Of a DNA stretch of 64,000 bases, positions 56,026 to 64,000 are shown one piece after another. Positions within the stretch are counted from its first letter, which is position 1. Each line of letters opens with the position of its first letter. The stretch is from assembly GCF_014191055.1 (NCBI RefSeq), contig NZ_JACHWB010000003.1:558066-622065 (forward strand), read 5' to 3'. Source of the stretch: Microvirga lupini (lineage in GTDB: Bacteria; Pseudomonadota; Alphaproteobacteria; Rhizobiales; Beijerinckiaceae). The notes under the pieces were generated by a model. That model had not been told where the DNA came from. It was given only the letters and a program-made list of their open reading frames with translations, and ran no database searches. The position numbers were made by a program, and so were the translations under genes.

Positions 56026-56589
56026 CTAGCCGATGGCGAAGTCGTCGTGCGTGATCTTCGTCTTGTTGTTCAGGATCGCGAACTTGATCTGCGCGATCTT
56101 GCCGGTGCCGTCCGCATCGTAATACAGCGAGCCGGTCTTCTTGTCGTAGATGATGCGGTCGTCCTTATCGTGCGCCTTCTTGCCGGCATAGAACGCCGCC
56201 TCCTTGAGGCCGCCATACGACCCGGCTTTCTTAAAGATCGAACGCGAGAGGCTGATCGTGTCGTCGGCCGCCTTGAAGTCCATGATCCGGTCGACATTGG
56301 TCTTCGCATTGAGCCGGGATTCGAAAATGAAGTTGTCCTTGCCCGCGCCGCCATAGAGCTTGTCGTTGCCGGTCCCACCGGCAATCGCGTCATAGTCGCC
56401 GTAGCCATAGATGGTGTCGTTGCCGCCCATGCCATAGAAGCCGTTGATGCCGTCGTCGCCCCTCAGCACGTCGTTGCCGGGCGTGCCCATCGGGGGAAGA
56501 CCCGTAGACGCTGCGCCCCACAGGGCGTCCTGGTCCTGGCCGACGCTCGGCATGCTCCAAGTGCCGTTCGACGTGTTCCTCGTACTCAT
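56026..56589 (-). CDS. Minimal RTX-type exoprotein
   Basis: Only 187 residues. After about 30 polar residues come three or four GGxGxD-type nonapeptides (GNDVLRGDDGINGFYGMGGN, then GNDKLYGGAGKDNFIFESR) and a C-terminal module of about 100 residues (NAKTNVDRIMDFKAADDTIS to ITHDDFAIG). The module is the same as in the other RTX genes of the window, with DRIIYDKKTGSLYYDADGTG nearly shared word for word with the gene at 37.6 kb. No signal peptide or enzymatic domain. It is close to the smallest protein that still carries repeats and a secretion module. A ribosome-binding site GGAGGA precedes the ATG. Confidence 0.9.
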   Translation of the reverse strand: MSTRNTSNGTWSMPSVGQDQDALWGAASTGLPPMGTPGNDVLRGDDGINGFYGMGGNDTIYGYGDYDAIAGGTGNDKLYGGAGKDNFIFESRLNAKTNVDRIMDFKAADDTISLSRSIFKKAGSYGGLKEAAFYAGKKAHDKDDRIIYDKKTGSLYYDADGTGKIAQIKFAILNNKTKITHDDFAIG

Positions 56590-56614
56590 CTCATCGTCCT
56601 CCCATGCGGTCTGC

Positions 56615-56631
56615 CCCGATTTCGAATCGGG
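56615..56631. promoter_or_regulatory. Inverted repeat CCCGATT-N3-AATCGGG
   Basis: A 7-bp perfect palindrome with a 3-nt centre lies 26 bp upstream of the minimal RTX gene, in the divergent region with the SAF-domain gene. It is a candidate operator for either gene. Confidence 0.45.
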
Positions 56632-56778
56632 TTGAATGACAACAGACCCGGACTACCACAATGCTATTACCTAACGATAGGTATGTGTTCCGGCGCACAG
56701 GGCAGGCCATTGACTTCCCGTTCGGCAGCTTCGAGCCTCGGCGTTGAGGAAACCGAGAGACGAAAGAGCCCAAGGCCC

Positions 56779-58089
56779 ATGAACCTGCACGCATTGCTTC
56801 GCCGCCGCACCGAATCCGGCCGTCCCGTCCGCGTGGCGCTGATCGGCGCTGGCAAGTTCGGCTCCATGTTCCTCGCCCAGGTGCCGAGTATTGCCGGGCT
56901 CGAGGTCGCGGTGATCGCCGATCTCGACCCGGACCGGGCGAGGGAGGCCTGCCGCAATGTCGGCTGGGACGAGGCGCGGATCGCCGGAACCCGCTTCGTG
57001 GCCGACGGGCTCGAGGCCTGCCGGGCGGATGACGTGGAGGTCGTGATCGAGGCGACCGGCCATCCGGAGGCGGTCATCCGCCATGCGCTCGCCGCCATCG
57101 AAGCGGGCCGGCACATCGTCATGGTCAACGTGGAGGCGGATGTGCTGGCGGGCCCGCTGCTGGCCGAGAGGGCGCGGGAGCGCGGCGTAGTCTATTCCAT
57201 GGCCTATGGCGACCAGCCGGCCCTGGTGTCCGAGATGGTCGACTGGGCCAGGGCTGCCGGCTTCATCGTGGCGGCGGCCGGCAAGGGCACCAAGTACCTG
57301 CCTGCCTACCATCAGGTCACGCCGGACGATGTCTGGACCCATTACGGTCTCACGCCCGAGCAGGCCAGGGCCGGGGGCATGAACCCGCAGATGTTCAACT
57401 CGTTTCTCGACGGCACCAAGTCGGCCATCGAGATGGCGGCCATCGCCAATGCCTGCGATCTCGACGTGCCGGAGGAGGGCCTGCGCTTCCCGCCCTGCGG
57501 GGTCGACGATCTCGCCCAGGTGCTGCGCCCCAAAAGCGTCGGCGGGCAGCTCGATCGCGACGGCATGGTCGAGGTGGTCTCGTCCCTGGAGCGCGACGGG
57601 CGGCCGGTGTTCCGCGACCTGCGCTGGGGCGTCTATGTGGTGCTGAAAGCCCCGAACGATTACGCCGCCGCCTGCTTCAGGCAATACGGCCTGCCGGTCG
57701 ATTCAACCGGCCGCTATGCCGCCATGTACAAGCCCTTCCACCTGATCGGCCTGGAGCTGTCAATCTCGGTGCTGAGCGCGGCTTTGCGCGGCGAGCCGAC
57801 CGGCTCCACACGCGCTTGGCGCGGCGACGCGGTGGCGGTGGCCAAGCGGGATCTGAAGGTGGGCGAGATGCTGGATGGCGAGGGCGGCTACACGGTCTAT
57901 GGTCGTCTCGCGCCGGCTCTGCGGAGCAAGGCGGCACGTATGCTGCCCATCGGGCTGGCGCATGGTGTGCGCCTGACCCGGGACGTGGCGGCGGGGGCGG
58001 TCGTGACGGAGGACGACGTGGCGCTGGATCCCGAGCGGCTCGCCGTCCGGGTGCGCCGCGAGATGGTCGGCCGCTTCGGGCAGGGGTGA
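56779..58089 (+). CDS. Homoserine-dehydrogenase-like NAD(P)-binding protein with SAF domain
   Basis: 436 residues from the ATG of MNLHALLRRRTESGRPVRVA. An N-terminal Rossmann fold (ALIGAGKFGSMFLAQVPSI, ADLDPDRAREACRN, EATGHPEAVIRHALAAIEAG) is followed by a middle domain with GTKYLPAYHQVTPDDVWTHY, and a C-terminal SAF domain (AVAKRDLKVGEMLDGEGGYT, VRLTRDVAAGAVVTEDDVAL). This combination occurs in a family often mis-annotated as flagellar FlgA; members act in sugar-acid or polyol catabolism, but the substrate here is not known. The converging SDR gene shares its end, and the two stops are adjacent. Confidence 0.85.
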   Translation: MNLHALLRRRTESGRPVRVALIGAGKFGSMFLAQVPSIAGLEVAVIADLDPDRAREACRNVGWDEARIAGTRFVADGLEACRADDVEVVIEATGHPEAVIRHALAAIEAGRHIVMVNVEADVLAGPLLAERARERGVVYSMAYGDQPALVSEMVDWARAAGFIVAAAGKGTKYLPAYHQVTPDDVWTHYGLTPEQARAGGMNPQMFNSFLDGTKSAIEMAAIANACDLDVPEEGLRFPPCGVDDLAQVLRPKSVGGQLDRDGMVEVVSSLERDGRPVFRDLRWGVYVVLKAPNDYAAACFRQYGLPVDSTGRYAAMYKPFHLIGLELSISVLSAALRGEPTGSTRAWRGDAVAVAKRDLKVGEMLDGEGGYTVYGRLAPALRSKAARMLPIGLAHGVRLTRDVAAGAVVTEDDVALDPERLAVRVRREMVGRFGQG

Positions 58090-58863
58090 TCACAAAACGG
58101 CAAGCATGCCGCCATCGACGTAGATGATCTGCCCGTTGACATAGGTGGATGCGGGGGAGGCCAGGAACACGGCGGCCCCGATCAGATCGTCCGGCGTGCC
58201 CCAGCGCCCGGAGGGCGTGCGCCCCCGCACCCAGGCATCGAACCTGGCATCCTCCACGAGGGCCGTGTTCATGTCGGTGACGATGTAGCCGGGACCGATG
58301 GCGTTCGCCTGGATGCCGTGCGCGGCCCATTCGGCCGCCATGGAGCGGGTGAGCTGCTTGATCCCGCCCTTCGCGGCCGTGTAGGGCGCGACGGTCGCGC
58401 GGGCGACCTCGCTCGTCAGCGAGCCGATATTGATGATCTTGCCGCCCCGCCCACGGGCGATCATCCGCCGGGCGGACTCGCGGCCGATCAGGAAGGCGCT
58501 GGTGAGATTGGTCTCGATCACCCGGCGCCAATCCTCGGCGGCCAGATCCACCATCGGCTTGCGGAATTGGATGCCGGCATTGTTGATGAGAATGTCGATG
58601 GCCGTGCCGGCGCGGTCGAAGCCATCGAAAGCAGCCATGACGGCAGCCTCATTGGACACGTCGAATACGGCGGTCGTGACCTTGTGCCCGGCCGCGATCA
58701 GAGCCTGCGCGGCTGCATCGAGCTTGGAAGCATCGCGGCCGTTGAGGATGACGGCCGCGCCGGCCTCGGCGAGGCCCCGCGCCATCGCCAGACCAAGACC
58801 TCCCGAGGAGCCGGTGATCAGCGCCGTCTTGCCGGAGAGATCGAACAAATCGCGGGCGTTCAT
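58090..58863 (-). CDS. Short-chain dehydrogenase, gluconate 5-dehydrogenase-like
   Basis: 257 residues from the ATG of MNARDLFDLSGKTALITGSS. The cofactor motif TGSSGGLGLAMARGLAEAG, the NNAGIQFRKP motif, catalytic Ser and the YTAAKGG (YxxxK) pair, and the late GQIIYVDGG are intact. The sequence near INIGSLTSEVARATVAPY and NAIGPGYIVTDMN closely follows the Ga5DH/IdnO group, which reduces or oxidises gluconate derivatives. The gene runs into the SAF-domain gene on the other strand without an intergenic gap. The next SDR gene lies 17 bp upstream on the same strand. Confidence 0.9.
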   Translation of the reverse strand: MNARDLFDLSGKTALITGSSGGLGLAMARGLAEAGAAVILNGRDASKLDAAAQALIAAGHKVTTAVFDVSNEAAVMAAFDGFDRAGTAIDILINNAGIQFRKPMVDLAAEDWRRVIETNLTSAFLIGRESARRMIARGRGGKIINIGSLTSEVARATVAPYTAAKGGIKQLTRSMAAEWAAHGIQANAIGPGYIVTDMNTALVEDARFDAWVRGRTPSGRWGTPDDLIGAAVFLASPASTYVNGQIIYVDGGMLAVL

Positions 58864-58880
58864 TGGTCCGACCTTTCGTG

Positions 58881-59624
58881 TCAGGCCGGCGGCTGCGGCT
58901 CGATGACTTTGCCGTCTTGCGTGAAGTCGTAGATCTTGCCGGTCTGATCCCAAGCGGGCAGGGCGAGCTTCACGATGTGCGGGGCAAGGTCCTCTGGCGT
59001 CTTGAGGGTCAACGGATCCTCGCCTGGCATGGCGGCGCGGCGCATGCTCGTGCGCAGGGGGCCGGGGTTCAGCAGCATAACCTTGATCGGTGTCGTCACG
59101 GTCTCGGCCGCATAGGTGCGAACGAGCGCTTCAAGCGCCGCCTTCGAGACCGCATAGACGCCCCAATAGGCCTTGTGCTTGTGGGCCGCGCCCGAGGTGA
59201 TGAAGATCGCCCGGCCGGCGTCGGAGGCGCGCAGCAGCGGGTCGAGGGAGCGGATCAGGCGGTAATTGGCCGTGACGTTTACCGCCATCACCTCGTCCCA
59301 GACCGGCTGGTCGATATGGGCGATCGGCGCCAGCTCGCCGAGCTGGCCCGCGTTGCCGAGCAGGATGTCGAGCTTGCCCCAGCGCTCGTAGATCGCGGCG
59401 CCCAGGCGGTCGAGCGCCTCGAGGTCCTTCAGGTTCACCGGCACCAGGGTGGCGGAGCCGCCCTTGGCGCGGATCTCGTCGTCGAGGGATTCGAGTGCTC
59501 CCTGCGTGCGGGCCAGCGCGATCACATGCGCGCCGGCCTCGGCCAGGGCGAGTGCCGCCGCGCGGCCGATGCCGCGAGACGCGCCGGTGACGACCGCGAC
59601 GCGGTTCTGAAGGGGCTTGTCCAT
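58881..59624 (-). CDS. Short-chain dehydrogenase/reductase
   Basis: 247 residues. Cofactor motif GASRGIGRAAALALAEAG, GNAGQLG, and YAVSKAALEALV (the catalytic Tyr-Lys) are visible. The order cvpA-purF-SDR is a conserved arrangement in Hyphomicrobiales, which suggests a housekeeping rather than catabolic role, but no substrate is known. The start is the ATG of MDKPLQNRVAVVTGASRGIG. It lies 6 bp after purF and is therefore co-transcribed with it. The shape of the active site cannot be guessed from sequence. Confidence 0.92.
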   Translation of the reverse strand: MDKPLQNRVAVVTGASRGIGRAAALALAEAGAHVIALARTQGALESLDDEIRAKGGSATLVPVNLKDLEALDRLGAAIYERWGKLDILLGNAGQLGELAPIAHIDQPVWDEVMAVNVTANYRLIRSLDPLLRASDAGRAIFITSGAAHKHKAYWGVYAVSKAALEALVRTYAAETVTTPIKVMLLNPGPLRTSMRRAAMPGEDPLTLKTPEDLAPHIVKLALPAWDQTGKIYDFTQDGKVIEPQPPA

Positions 59625-59630
59625 GGTTCC

Positions 59631-61118
59631 TCAGTCGGCTTCGGCGAGAACCGCGAGACGGCGCGGGGTGGCGACGGTGAGGTCGGTCAGCGGCGTCGGG
59701 TAGTCGCCCGTGAAGCAATGGTCGGTGAATTGAGGTTGCGCCGGGTTGCGGCCCGTCTCGCCCATGGCGCGATAAACGCCCTCAATGGACAGGAAGGCGA
59801 GCGAATCCGCCCCGATATACTGGCGCATCTGCTCCAGGTCATGGGTGGCGGCGAGCAGCTTCTCCTTCTCCGGCGTGTCGATGCCGTAGAAATCCGGATG
59901 CGTGATCGGCGGGCTGGAGATGCGGAAGTGAACCTCCTTGGCCCCGGCCTCGCGCATCATCCGGACGATCTTCACCGAGGTGGTGCCGCGCACGAGGCTG
60001 TCGTCCACGAGCACGATGCGCTTGCCGGCAATCGCCGCACGGTTGGCCGAGTGCTTCATGCGTACGCCGAGCTCGCGCACCGACTGGGTCGGCTGGATGA
60101 AGGTGCGGCCGACATAATGGTTGCGGATGATGCCGAGCTCATAAGGAAGCCCGCAGGTCTGGGCATAGCCGAGCGCCGCCGGCACGCCGGAATCCGGTAC
60201 CGGAATCACCACGTCCGCATCCGCCGGGGATTCGAGCGCGAGCTCCCGGCCCATGCCCTTGCGGATCTCATAGACGCTGCGGCCGTTCACGACGGAATCG
60301 GGCCGGGCGAAATAGATGTACTCGAAGATGTCGGGGCGCGGATCCACCTCCGGCGCGTAGCGGAAGGACTCGATGCCCTTATCCGAGATCACCACGCATT
60401 CGCCGTTCTCGATGTCGCGGACGAAGCGGGCGCCGATGATGTCGAGCGCACAGGTCTCGGAGGCGAGGATGTAGCGGCCGTCGAGCTCGCCCAGCACCAG
60501 CGGGCGAATGCCCAGAGGGTCGCGGGCGCCGATCAGCTTCTTGTTGGTGAGCGCCACCAGGGCGAAGGCGCCCTCGATCTTCTGGATCGCCTCCACGAAG
60601 CGGTCGATCACCCGGTCCTTGCGGCTGCGGGCCACCAGATGGACGATCACCTCCGTGTCGGTGGTGGACTGGCAGATGGCGCCGTCGCGGATCAGGTTGC
60701 GGCGAAGCGTCAGGCCGTTGGTCAGATTGCCGTTATGGGCCACCGCGAAGCCGCCGCCGTCAAGCTCGGCAAAGAGTGGCTGCACGTTGCGCAACACCGT
60801 CTCGCCAGTGGTCGAGTAGCGGGTGTGGCCGATGGCCGACAGACCTTCCAGGCGCTCGATGGTCGCCCGGTCGGAGAAGTTGTCACCTACGAGGCCGAGC
60901 CTGCGCTCGGAGTGGAATACCGACCCGTTGAAGGTGACGATGCCGGCCGCCTCCTGGCCCCGGTGCTGCAGGGCGTGGAGGCCCAGCGCCGTGATGGCCG
61001 CCGCATCCGGGTGCCCATAGATGCCGAAGACGCCGCATTCTTCGCGCAGGGTATCGCCGTCGAGGTCGAGGTTCACCTGCTTCGGGGTGACCTGCCACGT
61101 CTCAGACAAAGCAGACAT
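59631..61118 (-). CDS. purF: Amidophosphoribosyltransferase
   Basis: 495 residues. The N-terminal nucleophile glutaminase begins with REECGVFGIYG; the catalytic cysteine (residue 28) follows a short propeptide of 27 residues, as in related PurF enzymes. The phosphoribosyltransferase domain carries the PRPP-binding motif IVLVDDSLVRGTTSVKIV. The C-terminus has no binding site for an iron-sulphur cluster that I can see. It commits PRPP to purine synthesis in the cytoplasm. cvpA lies 131 bp upstream on the same strand, and an SDR follows 6 bp downstream. Confidence 0.97.
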   Translation of the reverse strand: MSALSETWQVTPKQVNLDLDGDTLREECGVFGIYGHPDAAAITALGLHALQHRGQEAAGIVTFNGSVFHSERRLGLVGDNFSDRATIERLEGLSAIGHTRYSTTGETVLRNVQPLFAELDGGGFAVAHNGNLTNGLTLRRNLIRDGAICQSTTDTEVIVHLVARSRKDRVIDRFVEAIQKIEGAFALVALTNKKLIGARDPLGIRPLVLGELDGRYILASETCALDIIGARFVRDIENGECVVISDKGIESFRYAPEVDPRPDIFEYIYFARPDSVVNGRSVYEIRKGMGRELALESPADADVVIPVPDSGVPAALGYAQTCGLPYELGIIRNHYVGRTFIQPTQSVRELGVRMKHSANRAAIAGKRIVLVDDSLVRGTTSVKIVRMMREAGAKEVHFRISSPPITHPDFYGIDTPEKEKLLAATHDLEQMRQYIGADSLAFLSIEGVYRAMGETGRNPAQPQFTDHCFTGDYPTPLTDLTVATPRRLAVLAEAD

Positions 61119-61248
61119 CGATCATACCTTTGGGATTCGCGCCCGCACCGGCGCCGCCCCTATGTAGTCATCCTCGCGCCAAACGCCAACGTCTATTCTG
61201 ACGCTGCCGGAAACGTGATGGCAGACGCCTGGCGCCCTGGCGCGATGC

Positions 61249-61854
61249 TTAGCTGCGCCGCTGAGGTGTCTGGGGCGCGGCCGGAGCGGCGGGTGCTGCC
61301 GGACGCTGCGGATCGGGCTCGGTTGGTTCGGCCTCGGGCGTTGCATCCTTGTTGCGCAGGCGCTGGATCAGGGCCTCGGCATTCTCCGGCAGCATGGCGA
61401 TGATGTTGTCGCGTGTGTTCTCCATGGCCGGGCGGGTCTTGGAGGCGGTGGCCCATTCGGGCTCCTTGCCCTGGAGCAGCCAGCCCAGGAAGGCCCAGCC
61501 GATCACGCAGATCAGGAAGCCGCGGGCCGCTCCGAAGAACAGGCCGAGCGTCCGGTCCAGGGCGCCGATCCGGGAATCGAGGATCAGGTCGGAGATCTGC
61601 ACCGTGATGATCGACACGATGATCAGGGTGATGACGAAGATGGCGCCGATCGAGGCCACGAGCGCAACCGTGTTGCTGCTGATGTACTGCTGGGCAATCG
61701 GAAGGGCGGTCGGGTGCAGGTACCAGGCGGCAGCGGCGGCAACCACCCAGGCCACGATGGCGAGCACCTCGCGGGTGAAGCCGCGCACGGCAGCAAGAAG
61801 AGCCGAGATCAGGACAATCCCGATAACGACGAGGTCCAGAACGGAAAAGGGCAT
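61249..61854 (-). CDS. cvpA: CvpA family membrane protein
   Basis: 201 residues with four membrane helices in the first 130 residues (DLVVIGIVLISALLAAVRGF is the CvpA opening) and LDRTLGLFFGAARGFLICVI as the second signature. The last 60 residues are polar and Pro/Ala-rich, an unstructured cytoplasmic or periplasmic tail. CvpA is needed for colicin V production in E. coli, but in general is a conserved membrane protein of uncertain role. Position upstream of purF is conserved across proteobacteria. Confidence 0.93.
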   Translation of the reverse strand: MPFSVLDLVVIGIVLISALLAAVRGFTREVLAIVAWVVAAAAAWYLHPTALPIAQQYISSNTVALVASIGAIFVITLIIVSIITVQISDLILDSRIGALDRTLGLFFGAARGFLICVIGWAFLGWLLQGKEPEWATASKTRPAMENTRDNIIAMLPENAEALIQRLRNKDATPEAEPTEPDPQRPAAPAAPAAPQTPQRRS

Positions 61855-62003
61855 GGGCCGGGCCTACGCAGATGAACAGGAATGGAGCCGCCTTTGCGGG
61901 TTCGAAGCCTGGCTCTATAGCGTTAAGAAAGGCTTTCGTCACCCCAGGGAAGTTGAGCCCCCGTGGGAAGGCGACGTGCGCCGCCTCCCTGGAAGGTGGA
62001 GGC

Positions 62004-63020
62004 TCAGGCGAGCTCGATGATCAGCTTGCCGAAGTTCCGGCCCTCCAGAAGGCCGATGAAGGCTTCCGGCGCGTTCTCGAGCCCCTCGACGATATCCTCC
62101 TTGTATTTCACGCGACCCTCGGCGATCCACCTCGCCATGTCGCGGTAGAATGCGGGACGCTGGTCGCTGAACTCGCGCTGGATGAAGCCGCGAATGGTCA
62201 GGCTCTTGGTGAGCACGTCGCGCATGAGGACGGGCAGTCGATCCGGCCCTTCGAAGTCGCCCGTGGCGTTGTACTGCGCGACGAGGCCGCAGACCGGAAT
62301 GCGCGCGAAGCTGTTGAGCAGGGGAAAGACCGCATCCCAGACCTTACCGCCGACATTCTCGAAATAGACGTCGATCCCGTTCGGGCAGACCGCGCGCAGA
62401 TCCTCGGCAAAGGTGGGCGAGTGATGGTCCAGAGCGGCGTCGAAGCCGAACTCGTCCCGCACCAAGGCGCACTTCTCGGCCCCGCCGGCGATGCCGATGG
62501 CCCGCGCCCCTTTGATCTTCGCGATCTGCCCGACGGCCGAGCCGACCGGGCCGCTCGCGGCAGCCACCACCACGGTCTCGCCTGACTTGGGCTGCCCGAG
62601 GGTCAGCAGCCCCGCATAGGCGGTGAAACCCGGCATGCCAAGCACACCCAACGCCGTCGTGACGGGCGCCTGGTCCGGGTTCAGCTTGCGCAGGGCCTTG
62701 GCATCCGCAACGGCGTGGGACTGCCAGCCGGAATGGGAGAGGACCATGTCGCGGGGCTTGTAGTCGGGATGGCGGCTCTCCAGGACCTCGGCTACCGTGC
62801 CGCCCTCCATCACGTCGCCGATCTCCACCGCCGCCGCATAGGATTTCGCAGCGCTCATCCGGCCGCGCATGTAGGGATCGAGCGAGAGATAGCGAATTTT
62901 GAGCAGCACCTGACCCTCGCCCGGAGCAGGAAGGGGCGTTCGCACGAACTTGAAGTTCTCGCGGGAGGGGCGGCCGGTCGGACGTGAGGCGAGGAGGATC
63001 TGGAGGTTCTGTTCTGACAC
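62004..63020 (-). CDS. curA: NADPH-dependent curcumin reductase-like oxidoreductase
   Basis: 338 residues from the GTG 7 nt after AGGAG. It belongs to the zinc-independent MDR superfamily. The stretches YLSLDPYMRGRMS, VLGMPGFTAYAGLL, SGPVGSAVGQIAK, GIAGGAEKC, ENVGGKVWDAV and GLLEGRNFGK follow E. coli CurA closely. CurA reduces alpha,beta-unsaturated carbonyls such as curcumin; the physiological substrate is probably a reactive enone or quinone. It has no gene partner and converges on nothing: cvpA lies upstream on the same strand with a 150-bp gap. Confidence 0.88.
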   Translation of the reverse strand: MSEQNLQILLASRPTGRPSRENFKFVRTPLPAPGEGQVLLKIRYLSLDPYMRGRMSAAKSYAAAVEIGDVMEGGTVAEVLESRHPDYKPRDMVLSHSGWQSHAVADAKALRKLNPDQAPVTTALGVLGMPGFTAYAGLLTLGQPKSGETVVVAAASGPVGSAVGQIAKIKGARAIGIAGGAEKCALVRDEFGFDAALDHHSPTFAEDLRAVCPNGIDVYFENVGGKVWDAVFPLLNSFARIPVCGLVAQYNATGDFEGPDRLPVLMRDVLTKSLTIRGFIQREFSDQRPAFYRDMARWIAEGRVKYKEDIVEGLENAPEAFIGLLEGRNFGKLIIELA

Positions 63021-63151
63021 CGGTGGACTCCTGAGGTGGGGCTCGCCCGCCTGCCAAGCGTGGACGGACGTATATCGCCCCATTAGGTCGATGTGCCGTC
63101 CTGCCCCGTCAAGTCTCGGGCTCCACCTCCATGGCCCTACAGAAAAAGAAA

Positions 63152-63177
63152 AGGCTCCGGCGTTGCCGCCAGAGCCT
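63152..63177 (-). terminator. Intrinsic terminator of the RTX gene at the window end
   Basis: A stem AGGCTCTGGCGG / CCGGAGCCT-type with one mismatch, then TTTTCTTTTTCTG on the minus strand, lies 25 bp past the RTX stop. Confidence 0.88.
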
Positions 63178-63201
63178 CTCGAATGTCTCAAGTCGGCCAG
63201 C

Positions 63202-64000
63202 TTAGATAAACAGGAAGTCGTCGGCGTAGAGCGTGGTGCCGGGCTTCACCTTGAGGATCTCGATGCCCTTGCCTTTGCCCGAGCCGTCCACATCCAGGTA
63301 AACGAAGCCGTTCTTCTTGTTGTAGAAGATGTAATCGTTCGAACCGTCCGGGGTGTCGTTGAGCTTGGTGCCGACGTTGAAGAACTTCTTCTGGAGCTTC
63401 TGCCCTTTCACGAAGAGCTTGTCGAAGCCAACGGATTTGCTCGAGCCCTTGTCGGGGCGACCGCCCTTGTCATCGGGCTTGCCCTTATCGTCGTCCGCGC
63501 CCTTCTTGGAGAGCACGTCGCTCGATTTCGGGCCCTTCACCTTGAAGGCCTTGAGAGCCGCCAGGCTAATCTGGATCGTGTCGTCCGAGGCTTTGAAATC
63601 CATGATCTGGTCGAAATGACCCTTCTTCACGGCGGTGTCGAACACGAAGGTGTCCTGGCCGGCGCCGCCATAAAGCATGTCCTTGCCTTCACCGCCATTG
63701 ATCGTGTCGTTGCCCGCAAGACCATAGATTTTGTCATTGCCGCCAAGGCCGTTGAGGATGTCGTCATCAGCCGTTCCGACGAGGCGGTCGTTCTTCCGCG
63801 TGCCAGTGGCGGTTTCGGCGGAGTTCGTGACAGTAATAGTGACCTCTTCCGTGTAGGAGAGGCCGCCGGCATCCGACACTTTGACACGAAGCGTATGCGC
63901 ACTGACCTGAGCGTTATCAAGACCGGCTTTCAGTTTTATGCTGCTGCCATCGATCGTGAAGTAGTCGTTGTATAAGGCTGCGCCATTGGCATCGACCAGA
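63202..64000 (-). CDS. RTX-type exoprotein with cadherin-like domain, N-terminus beyond the window
   Basis: The reading frame is open to the window edge, so the start is outside; the first GTG in it (63879) is internal. The visible part has a cadherin-like domain (LYNDYFTIDGSSIKLKAG, HTLRVKVSDAGGLSYTEEVT), a few RTX nonapeptides (GNDKIYGLAGNDTINGGEGK), and a C-terminal module related to the other RTX genes (FVFDTAVKKGHFDQIMDF, YLDVDGSGKG, DDFLFI at the end). An insertion of about 60 residues rich in Lys, Asp and Gly (KKGADDDKGKPDDKGGRPDK) splits that module. It is a surface or secreted adhesin-like protein; T1SS export is inferred. Confidence 0.88.
   Translation of the reverse strand, partial: LVDANGAALYNDYFTIDGSSIKLKAGLDNAQVSAHTLRVKVSDAGGLSYTEEVTITVTNSAETATGTRKNDRLVGTADDDILNGLGGNDKIYGLAGNDTINGGEGKDMLYGGAGQDTFVFDTAVKKGHFDQIMDFKASDDTIQISLAALKAFKVKGPKSSDVLSKKGADDDKGKPDDKGGRPDKGSSKSVGFDKLFVKGQKLQKKFFNVGTKLNDTPDGSNDYIFYNKKNGFVYLDVDGSGKGKGIEILKVKPGTTLYADDFLFI

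Overview
The window looks like a chromosomal segment of a high-GC alphaproteobacterium of the Hyphomicrobiales (Rhizobiales). A Methylobacteriaceae or Microvirga-like genus is the best guess. This rests on the order guaB-MAPEG-rsmB-guaA, the order cvpA-purF-SDR, the order pyrB-pyrC'-plsY-dprA, topA and rnr-DUF983-NUDIX-rpmG, many GTG/TTG starts, and families familiar from that group. Genus is inferred from gene order and protein style, not from a database search. I found no rRNA, tRNA, CRISPR array, insertion sequence or prophage.

Layout. 1-1.4 kb: the 3' end of a modular secreted RTX protein (CalX-beta plus DNRLRE modules). 1.5-5.4 kb (minus): rpmG, a NUDIX hydrolase, DUF983 and rnr. 5.8-8.8 kb: an RTX repeat gene broken by two opposite frameshifts. 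8.9-14.7 kb (minus): parE, mgtC-like, topA. 14.8-20.8 kb: aidB-like acyl-CoA dehydrogenase, diverging from pyrB-pyrC'-plsY-dprA. 20.9-25.7 kb: AEC permease, arfB, and an elongation factor P module (epmB-epmA diverging from efp). 25.9-33.6 kb: aminotransferase, ppx/gppA-rlmE, galactose-dehydrogenase-like enzyme, corA, a Tat-exported dienelactone hydrolase, and a DHA2 drug exporter. 33.8-41 kb: guaB-MAPEG, a tiny lipoprotein, rsmB, another RTX gene, guaA, and a YffB/ArsC-like protein. 41.3-49.4 kb: TRAP permeases, NnrU, a YfgM-like protein, der, and an MHYT-GGDEF-EAL protein. 49.6-55.1 kb: EamA permease with a divergent MocR regulator, and a BTAD/TPR regulator with a divergent methyltransferase. 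55.7-64 kb: a small Cys-rich protein, a minimal RTX protein, a SAF-domain dehydrogenase, two SDRs, purF, cvpA, curA, and the C-terminal end of a fifth RTX protein.

The recurring theme is a dispersed family of five RTX-type exoprotein genes set singly among housekeeping genes. Four share a related C-terminal module of about 100 residues ending in a DDF-type or similar hydrophobic tail, and no type I secretion transporter lies in the window. Other notable items are a dihydroorotase homologue that has lost its HxH metal motif, beside pyrB; the complete EF-P lysylation pair facing efp; an orphan terminator in the rnr leader; and at least three kinds of palindromic intergenic repeat.
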